DNA of 64,000 bases. Origin: CBDDLD01 sp965230605. GTDB lineage: Bacteria; Bacteroidota; Bacteroidia; Flavobacteriales; Flavobacteriaceae. The DNA lies in NCBI GenBank assembly GCA_965230605.1, contig CBDDLD010000005.1, positions 1 to 64,000 of the forward strand, given 5' to 3'. Position 1 is the first letter of the stretch, and each line of letters opens with the position of its first letter. The notes under the pieces are model-generated. The model was not told where the DNA came from and made no database searches. It was given only the letters and a program-made list of their open reading frames with translations. The translations under genes and the position numbers were made by a program. This document shows, one piece after another, positions 27,156-35,217 of the stretch.

Positions 27156-27426
27156 AATGAATCCTTATTCAGTATAAATGATATTGATGGATTTTGCAAA
27201 TGAGGAGTTTAAGCATCCATATAGTATAGGTATGTGGTTTTGATATTAGAGTGTCTCATTATTTTAGAGAAGCTGAAAAGATGGTAACCGTTAGGTAGAT
27301 TTCACAAAACATCTTGGGGTGTATAATTTAAAAGTAAATTTGTAAAAACTTTGCCTTTCCGCTCGTATAAAAAATATGTGCAGAAAATGACTATGCCCTG
27401 AAGGCGTTCATTCAAAAATAGTTCTA
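27156..27426. other. Intergenic stretch with integrase remnant
   Basis: Between the 102-residue gene (leftward) and the second leader. It holds the decayed integrase end described separately and no intact gene. Confidence 0.5.
27213..27291 (-). pseudogene. Remnant of a tyrosine recombinase C-terminus
   Basis: Read on the minus strand, this gives GYHLFSFSKIMRHSNIKTTY, which aligns with GCDLFSLSKMMGHSDIKTTS of the intact integrase at 28115-29011 (17 of 25 residues over the full remnant). Upstream, the frame is broken and the HxLRH box is lost. It is a dead relic of a second integrase copy. Confidence 0.75.
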
Positions 27427-27450
27427 ATTGCTAGAAGCTTGCTCCACCAA
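27427..27450. repeat. 24-bp direct repeat, left copy
   Basis: TTGCTAGAAGC followed by TTGCTCCACCAA; 23 of 24 bases identical to 28083-28106. The two copies enclose the second leader and DUF7222-like gene (about 650 bp). Confidence 0.7.
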
Positions 27451-27451
27451 C

Positions 27452-27643
27452 TGTTCCAAAAATACTTTCGTATTTATCAAAATAGAGTATAATTTTCATG
27501 CCAATTGGAAAAATCAAACTATTGTAAAGATAGTCTAGCACTTCACTAGAAAAGACAAGGATTTGCCTCTACGAGTTCCTCCTTGCTTTTCGTTTGTTTG
27601 GACTATAGCATAAAGTAGTTTTTATTTTTTACCCCAATATACC
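27452..27643 (+). ncRNA. Structured leader, copy 2
   Basis: Close copy of 25240-25429. Outer stem AGTCTA (27532-27537) / TGGACT (27599-27604) includes a G-U pair. The inner hairpin CAAGGA (27556-27561) / TCCTTG (27580-27585) is one pair longer than in copy 1, with the same loop sequence. It ends at the ATG of the DUF7222-like gene. Confidence 0.55.
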
Positions 27644-27991
27644 ATGAAAACTACACACATCAATTTAGAAGACTATTTGAAAACAGTTGTTGAAAAGCAA
27701 CCTAATAGCATCGCTAAATTTGTTGCTAAAATTGCTCTTGAAACTGAATCTCCAAAATCATTCTTTGATGATTTGGCATCACATGGTTGTATATCTGGTA
27801 TGATAGGGGAGCTAGTTTATTATCACGACACGCATCAGTTCTTTAATACTTTTTATAACGAAATAGAGAAAATAAGAAGTGAATATGAAATCATTATCCC
27901 AAATGATAAAGATTTAAAAAATTATTTAGCTTGGGCTGCTGTTGAAATTGTAGCTTATCAAATGTATCAAGATTGGGAATATGGTAGTTAA
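27644..27991 (+). CDS. DUF7222-like small protein, copy 2
   Basis: 115 residues with the motif series SIAKFVAKIAL, SFFDDLASHGCISGMIGELVYYHDT, FYNEIEKIR and LKNYLAWAAVEIVAYQM, which I recognise as a conserved accessory protein of Bacteroidota mobile elements (DUF7222-like). It is paralogous to 25430-25810. The function is not established. It is flanked by the 24-bp direct repeats at 27427 and 28083, with an integrase remnant on the left and a live integrase on the right, suggesting it moved as a small unit. Confidence 0.65.
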   Translation: MKTTHINLEDYLKTVVEKQPNSIAKFVAKIALETESPKSFFDDLASHGCISGMIGELVYYHDTHQFFNTFYNEIEKIRSEYEIIIPNDKDLKNYLAWAAVEIVAYQMYQDWEYGS

Positions 27992-28082
27992 TGCCATATT
28001 CTTTGAATCATTTTATTCATGAAGAGTACTTTGAATTTTTTATTGGTTCTACTTTGTCGAATCTCGCTTCAGCGGGGTTCGC

Positions 28083-28106
28083 ATTGCTAGAAGCATGCTC
28101 CACCAA
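28083..28106. repeat. 24-bp direct repeat, right copy
   Basis: ATTGCTAGAAGC followed by ATGCTCCACCAA, immediately downstream of the integrase stop codon at 28115; matches 27427-27450. Confidence 0.7.
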
Positions 28107-28114
28107 AATAAAAA

Positions 28115-29011
28115 TTACCAATACAAAGGGTGTTTATGAATTTGTTGCTGGAGATGAGCAGTTGTTGCATTGAGATAAATAGAAGTAGTTTTAATGTCTG
28201 AATGCCCCATCATTTTAGAAAGACTAAAAAGATCACAACCACCTTCAAGCATGAGGGTAGCAAAAGTATGTCGGAGTATATGGGCAGAGAAATGAATATT
28301 TGAGCGTTCTCGTAGTTTTTCAATTAAGCATTTAACAGTAGAACCCCCCATTTTTTTATCGTGTCGTAGTGAAGTGAAAAAATAGGGTGTTTTCCTTTGA
28401 AGTTTATCTCGTGCTTTTAAGTATCGTTGTAAAATATCAATAAGTCGATTATTGAGGGGAATAACTCTATCTTTATTTCCTTTTCCCTTTCGTACGGTGA
28501 GTGTTTTTGTATGTTGGATATCAATATCTATCATAGTAAGGTTTTCAAGCTCTTTGAGTCGCACCCCCGTAAATAGAAATGTGGCGATGATAGCGGTAGA
28601 ACGAAACCGTTCAAAGGAATAGTAATAGGGGTAATTTTGAGTATACTCAATGAGTATTATGGCTTCTTCTTTTGAAATTGATTTTGGGAGTTGTTTATGC
28701 AATTTAGGACGAGGAATATCTTTGGTAGGATTTTCTTGTAAATGCCCTTCAGAAATACACCAATCAAAGAAAAGACTTAGATATTGTAATTGATTTCTGA
28801 TGGTTTTAGGAGACCATTTGTTCATGGTTTTACCATCAATAACAAACCGAACAATATCTTGTCGGTTAATTTTTTGAACATGGAGTTGGTCGGTACTCTT
28901 GAGAAAAGTTTTGAAGCTATTCTCAAATGCAAGGATAGTTGATTTTGTATTGCCTTTAAAGACAAGGGAGTATTCGCAAAAACGTTGGTGAAGATGTATA
29001 ATGTTGTACAT
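28115..29011 (-). CDS. Tyrosine recombinase/integrase 1 (XerC/D-like)
   Basis: 298 residues. SAM-like N-terminal core-binding domain (TKSTILAFENSFKTFL), catalytic domain with Arg in GVRLKELENL, Lys in VRKGKGNKDR, HILRHTFATLM, GHSDIKTTS and the nucleophile in SIYLNAT. All active-site residues are present. Its start faces a 48-nt initiator-tRNA fragment at 29100-29147, the classical position for an attachment site. The second integrase on the other side of that fragment runs in the same direction. Confidence 0.9.
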   Translation of the reverse strand: MYNIIHLHQRFCEYSLVFKGNTKSTILAFENSFKTFLKSTDQLHVQKINRQDIVRFVIDGKTMNKWSPKTIRNQLQYLSLFFDWCISEGHLQENPTKDIPRPKLHKQLPKSISKEEAIILIEYTQNYPYYYSFERFRSTAIIATFLFTGVRLKELENLTMIDIDIQHTKTLTVRKGKGNKDRVIPLNNRLIDILQRYLKARDKLQRKTPYFFTSLRHDKKMGGSTVKCLIEKLRERSNIHFSAHILRHTFATLMLEGGCDLFSLSKMMGHSDIKTTSIYLNATTAHLQQQIHKHPLYW

Positions 29012-29099
29012 GTTTTAATACCTCGGGTTATGCCCTCGGTGTATAGCATGTTAAGTTTTAATAGTTGAACGAGTACTTTTGTCAGTTATAGATTCAAAT

Positions 29100-29147
29100 T
29101 GGTTGCGGAGGGTGGATTCGAACCACCGACCTTCGGGTTATGAGCCC
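29100..29147 (-). other. 3' half of an initiator tRNA-Met (attachment-site-like fragment)
   Basis: On the minus strand it reads GGGCTCATAACCCGAAGG, a GGTGG-TTCGAAT-CCACC T-arm, CTCCGCA acceptor strand, discriminator A and CCA. Anticodon CAT with the three G-C pairs marks the initiator type. Similarity stops at the anticodon stem (CCC then TGA instead of CGA), so the 5' half is absent and no functional tRNA can form. Located between two integrase genes, this is what an attP, attL or attR core looks like. Position 29148-29298 otherwise contains only a small ACAACC-TTCG-GGTTGT hairpin. Confidence 0.85.
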
Positions 29148-29298
29148 TGATTTTGTATCTAAAAGTGCTTGAAAGACAATCTATGACTAGGTTTCAACTC
29201 CTTCTATCTATCGAAAAGTATATCAGCTATACAACCTTCGGGTTGTTGTAAGTAGTAACTAAAACCTAACCGTTATCACTTCAATTGTAAACCCTTTT

Positions 29299-30186
29299 TT
29301 AATGAAAATTGATTTTATTGAAACTTTCCTGAAGTCCTGTCATTGAAATAGAGGCATAACGTTCTGTCGTGACAATACTACTGTGCCCCATAATTTGCTT
29401 GAGTTTGAAAAAGGGTAAATTTTGGTCAGTACATCGTCTTCCAAAAGTATGTCTTAGCATATGTGGCGTAAACTTTATTCCTGTTTCAATGGATATTTTT
29501 CTGCAAATATCTTGAATGTATTTAGGGCTTAATGGATATTTTGTTCTAGAACTTGGAAATAACCAAGAGCTAGAAATCTGTTTTTTCTCTAAGAATGTTA
29601 GATATTGTTCTAAAATCATTTTTAGGGTTGGATGGATAGGAATAAGCCGCATTTTTTGTCCTTTCCCCATTCTTACTTTGAGCGTTTTTTGTTGAAAATC
29701 AATATCTGTATTTTTTAATTGTCTCAATTCATTAAGTCGAATGCCTGTTTGCAAAAAGGTGGCAATAACCGTATAGTTTCTTATTTGAATAAAAGGAGAG
29801 GACCATTGGCTTTTTTGAGCTTGTTGTTCAATCTGTTTTGCTTCTTTCTCTGCCAAGTATCTAGGAAGTGGTTTAGGGAGTTTGGGCTTTTCAATGTTTT
29901 TAGCAGGATTTTTCCGAACGTAGTGTTTTTTTAATGCCCAATCGTAAAAACTATTGATACTTTGAAGATTATTTCTAAACGTCTTAGGGCTCCAAGCTCT
30001 TTTTATAGAAGTAGCATAAAGGTATTCTCGTATTTCTGTTGGTCGAATGGATTTGATACTTGATTTTTGGAGATACTCTAACAATTGCTCGACATGCTGA
30101 ATAATGGCTTTATAAGATTGATATTTTAATCCCTTTTCACGAAGACAAAATTGTTTGAACTCTGGAACTAATGAATGAAACTGCAT
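29299..30186 (-). CDS. Tyrosine recombinase/integrase 2
   Basis: 295 residues, related to integrase 1 but clearly diverged. Arg in TGIRLNELRQL, Lys in RMGKGQKMR, HMLRHTFGRRC, GHSSIVTTERYAS with the nucleophile tyrosine. N-terminal SAM-like domain (KYQSYKAIIQHVEQLLEYL) and WSPKTFRNNLQSINSFYDWA. All catalytic residues are intact. Its 3' end lies 150 bp from the tRNA fragment. Paired integrases of this kind can act together or represent successive elements at one att site. Confidence 0.9.
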   Translation of the reverse strand: MQFHSLVPEFKQFCLREKGLKYQSYKAIIQHVEQLLEYLQKSSIKSIRPTEIREYLYATSIKRAWSPKTFRNNLQSINSFYDWALKKHYVRKNPAKNIEKPKLPKPLPRYLAEKEAKQIEQQAQKSQWSSPFIQIRNYTVIATFLQTGIRLNELRQLKNTDIDFQQKTLKVRMGKGQKMRLIPIHPTLKMILEQYLTFLEKKQISSSWLFPSSRTKYPLSPKYIQDICRKISIETGIKFTPHMLRHTFGRRCTDQNLPFFKLKQIMGHSSIVTTERYASISMTGLQESFNKINFH

Positions 30187-30294
30187 GGATAGAAAGCTAG
30201 AAAATTAAAAGAGAAGGGAAATCCCCCCAAGTATGCGATTGAACCGGTTTTTTATTTTTTGAACACAATATTTATTCAAAAACAGATGATTTTA

Positions 30295-31584
30295 TTACAC
30301 TCTTTTTCGGAGCATAAATTGTTGAAACCAAGCTTTGGTTTTAAGTAAAATAGGGCGTTGATTTCCAGCAATAAATAAAGCACGATGGATAGGCATGGTT
30401 CGAATAGCATCGTTGCTCATGAGTGGTTGTTGAGTCATTATAGTCTTTCCATTTTGTTGCTTAGAAACTGTTTTCGTACCCAATATTTTTTCGAGTTGTT
30501 GACAGGTGTTGAGTCCTAGTGCTGGATAGTAAACATGATTGTTGCATCCACCATTGATAATGGTTTGTGCTTGGTTTTTATATTGAAATTCAAGTTGTTC
30601 GAGTTCTTGAATAATAATGCTAACAGAAACCTTTCTTTTGCGAAGGACCGTGAGATAAGTAGGAAAATTGGGAATGTTCATATTTCCAAACTCGTCTAAG
30701 AAAAAACGAATGGGCAAATAGGTGTTTTTTCCTGTTGGCATAGAGAGACAGAATCGAAATAGTTGACTGTATATTAGAGAGAGCAAGAAGCTAAAATAGG
30801 CCAATTCTTGCTCTGGGACAACGATAAAAAGAATGGTTGGTTGTGTTCTCAAAGTTTCAAACTGAAGTGTTTCTTTAGCTGTAATATTTCTAATAAGTAC
30901 ATCAGAAAGAGGGTGAAGTGCTGTCTTACAGGTAGAGAGAATACCAGCGATCGTTTTTCCATCTTGAGCATGAAAGGCTTTATAACGTTCAAATTGTTCC
31001 TGGTTGAGTACTTGGCTAAATCTCTTGTATAATTGTTTTTGATTGAAGCTCATTTGTTGTAAGAGCTGATAGAGTTTTAGTAGGGTAGGAGGATATTCTT
31101 TTTGTTGTGCAAGATATTCGATCAATAAGCCTAAGAAAGCTTTGGCAGAATCGACCCAAAAGGTATCACTCCCTTGAGTAGGATAGGCAGCATGGATGAT
31201 AATATGAGCCATTTTTGCTGCATGAGAAGAAGATTTAATCCGAGTGAAAGGATTGTATTGTAGACTTGGATACTCTTCTCGTAAATCAAAGCATTTGACC
31301 TGATACCCTTTCTTTTTTAGATAGCGATGAGTTGTGGCATAGATTTCCCCTGAAGGGTCGGTAAATACAGCAGAACAGGTACCATCGAATCGTAATGCGT
31401 TGGTCAAAACATAGCGACTGGTTTTTCCATATCCTGTTGGAGCCACTAATAAAAGGTGCTCATAAGACTTGTTTAATGGTATTTTATTTTTTCCATCAAT
31501 AACCAATCCTTTATTCCAAGGATTGAGTAAGAGCCAACGTTTCCAAAAGGGTAAAAAATGAGCAGATTTAAAATGTTGTGGCAT
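30295..31584 (-). CDS. VirD4/TraG-like coupling protein 1
   Basis: 429 residues. Walker A region LLLVAPTGYGKTSRYV (~47-60), then TDPSGEIYATT (Walker-B-like start of the second lobe), ALQYNPFTR, and Walker B with FFLDEFGNMNIP and the conserved TraG box IIIQELEQLEFQY. The usual N-terminal transmembrane segments are missing or short (WKRWLLLNPWNKGLVI), so it is smaller than typical VirD4. It would couple the relaxosome to a transfer channel. Last gene of the leftward operon MobC-relaxase-TraG (21 bp after the relaxase stop). Confidence 0.85.
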   Translation of the reverse strand: MPQHFKSAHFLPFWKRWLLLNPWNKGLVIDGKNKIPLNKSYEHLLLVAPTGYGKTSRYVLTNALRFDGTCSAVFTDPSGEIYATTHRYLKKKGYQVKCFDLREEYPSLQYNPFTRIKSSSHAAKMAHIIIHAAYPTQGSDTFWVDSAKAFLGLLIEYLAQQKEYPPTLLKLYQLLQQMSFNQKQLYKRFSQVLNQEQFERYKAFHAQDGKTIAGILSTCKTALHPLSDVLIRNITAKETLQFETLRTQPTILFIVVPEQELAYFSFLLSLIYSQLFRFCLSMPTGKNTYLPIRFFLDEFGNMNIPNFPTYLTVLRKRKVSVSIIIQELEQLEFQYKNQAQTIINGGCNNHVYYPALGLNTCQQLEKILGTKTVSKQQNGKTIMTQQPLMSNDAIRTMPIHRALFIAGNQRPILLKTKAWFQQFMLRKRV

Positions 31585-31604
31585 AGAAAGGGATAAAGAA
31601 ATAA

Positions 31605-32357
31605 TTAGCGTTCTCGTGATGTACCTCTTGTAAAAGCACGGTCAATTTGATGAAGTTCTTGTAGGCGTCTAAAAATCTTAAGATCAATCCCAAAATCTGA
31701 GAACTTATAGTGTTGATTTTGATAGGAGAGGAGTTGCTGTTTTTTATCAATGGAAAGCATATTGGGGAGTGCTCTGTGTAGGAATTGGAAAAATTGCGTT
31801 TCATTTTCTGCCTTGTCATAGGCATGAAAAAGTGTTTGTTGGAGTTTTCTTTTTGGAAAGGTTCTCATTCTCTCATACACTAAGCTATGCTGTAATTGTG
31901 GGTAGTGTTTTTGTTGATACTGCTCTAAAGTCACTCGAAGTTGATAAAATTCTTTTCTACTCTGCCTGGTTGTCTGGACGCTTTTGTATTGATTCCCTGC
32001 AATGAGTGCATGGATATGAACATGCTCTTTATCGTGATGACTTTGTGCAAAGCAAGGCGTATGTGGAGCCCTCAATTGGATGTATTTTTTTATTAAATCA
32101 TAGAGTATATTCGGCGTGATAAAGGAATTATCTAGGGCATGAAAGGAAAGAATGGAGTGGTAACAAGCATTGCCATTTTTGCGAGGTATTCGATAGGAAT
32201 CATTTTCTTGAAATGCTTGGATAATAGTCTCTGTTTTTTGAGAAGGGAGGCACTGAAAAAAACGTAAAGGGTGTTGATTGTGTGGTCTATCTTGGATAAT
32301 GTAGTGGATTAATTGAGCAAAATTGGGAGATTTACGAGCAAAGGTTTTGATAATCAT
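31605..32357 (-). CDS. Relaxase 2 (MobA/VirD2-like, short)
   Basis: 250 residues from the ATG at 32357 (MIIKTFARKSP); an in-frame GTG at 32384 is less likely. The three-histidine metal motif is HDKEHVHIHALI (~residues 106-117). The C-terminal small domain (LLSYQNQHYKFSDFGIDLKIF) recurs twice in relaxase 1. It should nick oriT and attach to the 5' end through an N-terminal Tyr. Located 27 bp after the MobC stop in the leftward operon. Confidence 0.8.
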   Translation of the reverse strand: MIIKTFARKSPNFAQLIHYIIQDRPHNQHPLRFFQCLPSQKTETIIQAFQENDSYRIPRKNGNACYHSILSFHALDNSFITPNILYDLIKKYIQLRAPHTPCFAQSHHDKEHVHIHALIAGNQYKSVQTTRQSRKEFYQLRVTLEQYQQKHYPQLQHSLVYERMRTFPKRKLQQTLFHAYDKAENETQFFQFLHRALPNMLSIDKKQQLLSYQNQHYKFSDFGIDLKIFRRLQELHQIDRAFTRGTSRER

Positions 32358-32384
32358 GTCATCAAAAAGGGAATAAAAAGACAC

Positions 32385-32867
32385 TTATGGAGACATTCTT
32401 TTTTCGATGATTTCTAGGCGCTCTTTTACCCAAGTATGAAGATGAGGATGGTTTTGAACCATTTCTTCTAAGAGTGTTTCTAGTTTTTGTGGTTGGTGAA
32501 AAATACGATGCAATGAAGTTTCAAGAATGGTGATTAAATCTTGAATTTCTTGAAACTGGTCTGCGGTAAAGTCCTGTGCTTTTTGAGCAATATGATGAAT
32601 GGCGTCGCTGACTTGTCGAAGGCTTCTTTCAAAGTGTTTGATTTGTGTATCGTCAGGTAAAATATAAACGCTTTGGACGTAAGCAAGAGCTGCTTGTTTT
32701 ATAAAGACGGTTAAGCGACTTTTATGCCGTTTAGTTGCTTGTTGTAAGAGAGCAAGTTCTTGTGGACGAAGCCGAATTTCTTTTTTTATAAACTTACTTT
32801 TCTTTAAACCATTTTTACTCTGTTGAAGTTTTACTTGATTTGCTGAATTTTTTGAAGACTGCACCAT
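32385..32867 (-). CDS. MobC-like relaxosome accessory protein 2
   Basis: 160 residues from ATG 32867 (MVQSSKN); an upstream in-frame extension reaches 32942 but encodes a hydrophobic, non-conserved stretch. Basic N-terminus with a ribbon-helix-helix core (IRLRPQELALLQQATKRHK ... FIKQAALAYVQ), then a MobC helical tail. It binds oriT near the nick site and helps the relaxase. It is the first gene of the leftward operon and diverges from the homologous mobC at 33204. Confidence 0.75.
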   Translation of the reverse strand: MVQSSKNSANQVKLQQSKNGLKKSKFIKKEIRLRPQELALLQQATKRHKSRLTVFIKQAALAYVQSVYILPDDTQIKHFERSLRQVSDAIHHIAQKAQDFTADQFQEIQDLITILETSLHRIFHQPQKLETLLEEMVQNHPHLHTWVKERLEIIEKRMSP

Positions 32868-33203
32868 AGAGAATGGATGAATAAATAAAAAGACAGAAGG
32901 CCAAGAAAAAAGCATTCTGTTTATGTGGGATGGACTATACATAGGTTGCCCTAATAGCCCAAAAGTTTTTAAAGTATTTTGATAAGAGCGGAATAAAAAA
33001 GCGGAAGTGATGGGAACTTAAAAGGCTAGGATATACTTTTTTATAAAGAGCGGCTTTATTTTTTTAGCAAGTATGCAAGTTGGTGCCAAACTCAAAGAGT
33101 TTGTTTCCAACTTGCCCTCCAATAAATTGTCAGCTTGCTAGGGGCGCTGCCCTATGACCCCAGAAATACTAAAGCATTTCACACCCCAAAAAAAGAAGAA
33201 TAA
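32868..33203. other. Divergent region of the two mobilisation operons with candidate oriT
   Basis: The region separates two homologous mob operons. 33076-33114 is a nested palindrome: CAAGTTGG / CCAACTTG outside and AAACTC / GAGTTT inside. About 20 bp later comes the GC-rich GCTTGCTAGGGGCGCTGCCC (33133-33152) and then TATGACCCC, a sequence of the kind found at nick sites of Bacteroidota mobilisable plasmids. Long inverted repeat plus a distinct downstream nic-like block next to mobC is the standard oriT arrangement. The exact nick position is not determined. Confidence 0.65.
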
Positions 33204-33782
33204 ATGCGATACAAAAGTTTCCAAGAATACTTACTTGCCAATAACCTTACCGATAAACTGAGTAAAGAGCAGCGAGCAGCACTTCAAATAGAATGGCGAA
33301 AAGCCTATCAAAAAAAATATCAAGAGCTGTATGGTCATAAACGGATTCGGAAGACCATTAGTCTGAATGAGCAGGAAGATACACAATTAAAAAAGGCAGC
33401 TCAACAACATAACATGAAATTAAATGATTTTATGAAGCAAGCTATCTTCGGTTACCTCAATCAAGTCTACGTAATTCCAAATGAAGAGCAGGTGCAAGAG
33501 ACCATTATTCAGCTTAGAAAAATTGGTACCAATATCAATCAAATAGCACGGCATATAAATAGCCACCAAGCAGTAGAGCAAGAACAAATAAACCTCCTTT
33601 ACACCTTGCTCCAAGGAATGGAAAGAAGTATTGAATCCAATCTTTGCAAGCCAGATAGTTTAGAGGTGCAATTAAAGAAAGCATTAAAAAGTGCCCCCCA
33701 GTATCTCCATAAGGTTGAACAAATTCTCAAAGAGCATCAAGCAAAAAAGAAGAACTATGATTATCAAAATGCTGAGTTGTAA
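33204..33782 (+). CDS. MobC-like relaxosome accessory protein 1
   Basis: 192 residues. N-terminal helical region, RHH core (ISLNEQEDTQLKKAAQQHNM ... FMKQAIFGYLNQVY), then the MobC signature IQLRKIGTNINQIARHIN. Homologous to the protein at 32385-32867. The end overlaps the relaxase start by 26 bp, suggesting coupled translation. It binds oriT. Confidence 0.85.
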   Translation: MRYKSFQEYLLANNLTDKLSKEQRAALQIEWRKAYQKKYQELYGHKRIRKTISLNEQEDTQLKKAAQQHNMKLNDFMKQAIFGYLNQVYVIPNEEQVQETIIQLRKIGTNINQIARHINSHQAVEQEQINLLYTLLQGMERSIESNLCKPDSLEVQLKKALKSAPQYLHKVEQILKEHQAKKKNYDYQNAEL

Positions 33783-35061
33783 ACAAAAAAGTGATATAGG
33801 GCGTTTGGTGGATTATGTACTTTCGGACAAAGAAAGAATTACAGATATTAATGATACATTTTTTATTGCTCAGAATATGTATGCGCGAGACAATGAGGGG
33901 TTCAAAAAGGCATTTTATGACAACGATACTTTTCGTAAAAAAAGAAAGAATGGGGTAGTGCTGTATCATGAAGTTCTTGCTTTTCACGAAAAGGATAAAG
34001 TAAGTTTAGAAATGCTAGAGGATATGACTAAAAAGTATATTGAGCTTCGGGCAAACGATGGAGTCGTTTTGGCCAAACCTCATATAGAAGAGGGGCACTA
34101 TCATGTCCACATTTTGATTAGTGGAACGGCTTGTTGTTCGTCCAAAGTAATGCGGATAGATAAAAAGAAATTCGCTACAATTCGTAAAGAAATAGAAATG
34201 TACCAACTAGAAAAATATCCAGATCTAAGCCACTCGATTGTTCATCTGAATAAAAAAGAACGAGAGCATTCTCGTCAAGAACAGGATAAAGGTAAACGAC
34301 AAGAACGAGCTTATCAAGCTCAAAAACGAATGGGACGGAGTCAAAAAATGGATAAAGAGCGTTTGTCTTTGGCTGTGCAACAAATGTATAAGCAAGCAAA
34401 AGATGTAGCGTCCTTTTTGAAGCTCATTGAAAGTCAAGAACAGCTATCTTATTATTTTTATCATGAAAAACTGGCAGGAGTTAAATATGGACCGAATAAA
34501 GGTCGTAAGTATCGGTTTAAAACACTTGGGATTAGCAAAGAAATGCTTCTTGCGTTAGAGGGTAGAGGGAAGAAGGTTTTACTAGGGCAAATCCAAACAA
34601 AGCATAATCTTTTAGCAAGTGTCTTGAGTGAACGAGAACTCCAACGTCAATTACAGGAGGGGCGACAACAACGTCAAAATAAATTGCTAGAAACTTACCG
34701 TAACAAACGGGAAGAAATTGAACAAATCCAATCCAATAAAGAACGAGAAAAGCAAATGAAGATTTTATTGGTGAACCTGATAGATAAAAGTAAGAGTATG
34801 CAACAGTTGTTCTTTTATACGACCAAAATTGGACTAAAAAGAATAATTGCACAAGATAAATTTATAGGTGTCTCTTCTAATGAGCAGACATATAACTTTA
34901 AAAAACTTGGATTGACTGAAATTCTTAGAAAGAAGCAACAAGCGTTTAAGGAGTACGAAAAACGCATGACAAAGTTAGAACAGTTAAAAGATACAAAAGC
35001 ACTTGGTCAAGAAATTGAAACACAAGCTTATTTAGACGGATTAGGACTGTTTTTCTTATAA
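33757..35061 (+). CDS. Relaxase 1 (MobA/VirD2-like)
   Basis: 434 residues from ATG 33757 (MIIKMLSCKQKSDIGRLVDY). Relaxase three-His motif in HIEEGHYHVHILISG (~109-123); the catalytic Tyr is presumably near the N-terminus (Y22 in LVDYVL). The remainder is a basic coiled-coil carrying two copies of a small domain (YHEKLAGVKYGPN ... RFKTLGISKEML and AQDKFIGVSSNEQ ... NFKKLGLTEIL) that is also the C-terminal domain of relaxase 2. It nicks oriT and pilots the strand. It is followed by a strong terminator. Confidence 0.88.
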   Translation: MIIKMLSCKQKSDIGRLVDYVLSDKERITDINDTFFIAQNMYARDNEGFKKAFYDNDTFRKKRKNGVVLYHEVLAFHEKDKVSLEMLEDMTKKYIELRANDGVVLAKPHIEEGHYHVHILISGTACCSSKVMRIDKKKFATIRKEIEMYQLEKYPDLSHSIVHLNKKEREHSRQEQDKGKRQERAYQAQKRMGRSQKMDKERLSLAVQQMYKQAKDVASFLKLIESQEQLSYYFYHEKLAGVKYGPNKGRKYRFKTLGISKEMLLALEGRGKKVLLGQIQTKHNLLASVLSERELQRQLQEGRQQRQNKLLETYRNKREEIEQIQSNKEREKQMKILLVNLIDKSKSMQQLFFYTTKIGLKRIIAQDKFIGVSSNEQTYNFKKLGLTEILRKKQQAFKEYEKRMTKLEQLKDTKALGQEIETQAYLDGLGLFFL

Positions 35062-35168
35062 TTCGCATGACAGTACAAACAAAGTGTCGAATTACGCCCC
35101 TATTTTGGGAGCATTCCTTTGATTTTCAAAACATTTTCATATAAAAGCCGTATATTGAAAGAGTTAAA

Positions 35169-35201
35169 GCCAATCCTGTTAAAGGAATTGGCATTTTTTT
35201 T
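35169..35201 (+). terminator. Terminator after relaxase 1
   Basis: Stem GCCAATCC / GGAATTGGC, loop TGTTAAA, followed by A and eight Ts; ends the rightward mobilisation operon just before the LRAT gene. Confidence 0.75.
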
Positions 35202-35217
35202 AATTTAAATTATTTTT

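Noticed and set aside
27991..28173. 60-residue frame after the second DUF7222-like gene
   Set aside because: Extends into the 3' end of the integrase on the other strand and includes the 24-bp repeat; no supporting features.
29100..29147. A functional tRNA-Met gene
   Set aside because: Only the 3' half from the anticodon stem is present; the D-arm and 5' acceptor strand are missing.
33420..34852. Minus-strand frames across mobC and relaxase 1
   Set aside because: They overlap genes with recognised motifs and encode hydrophobic, low-complexity shadows.
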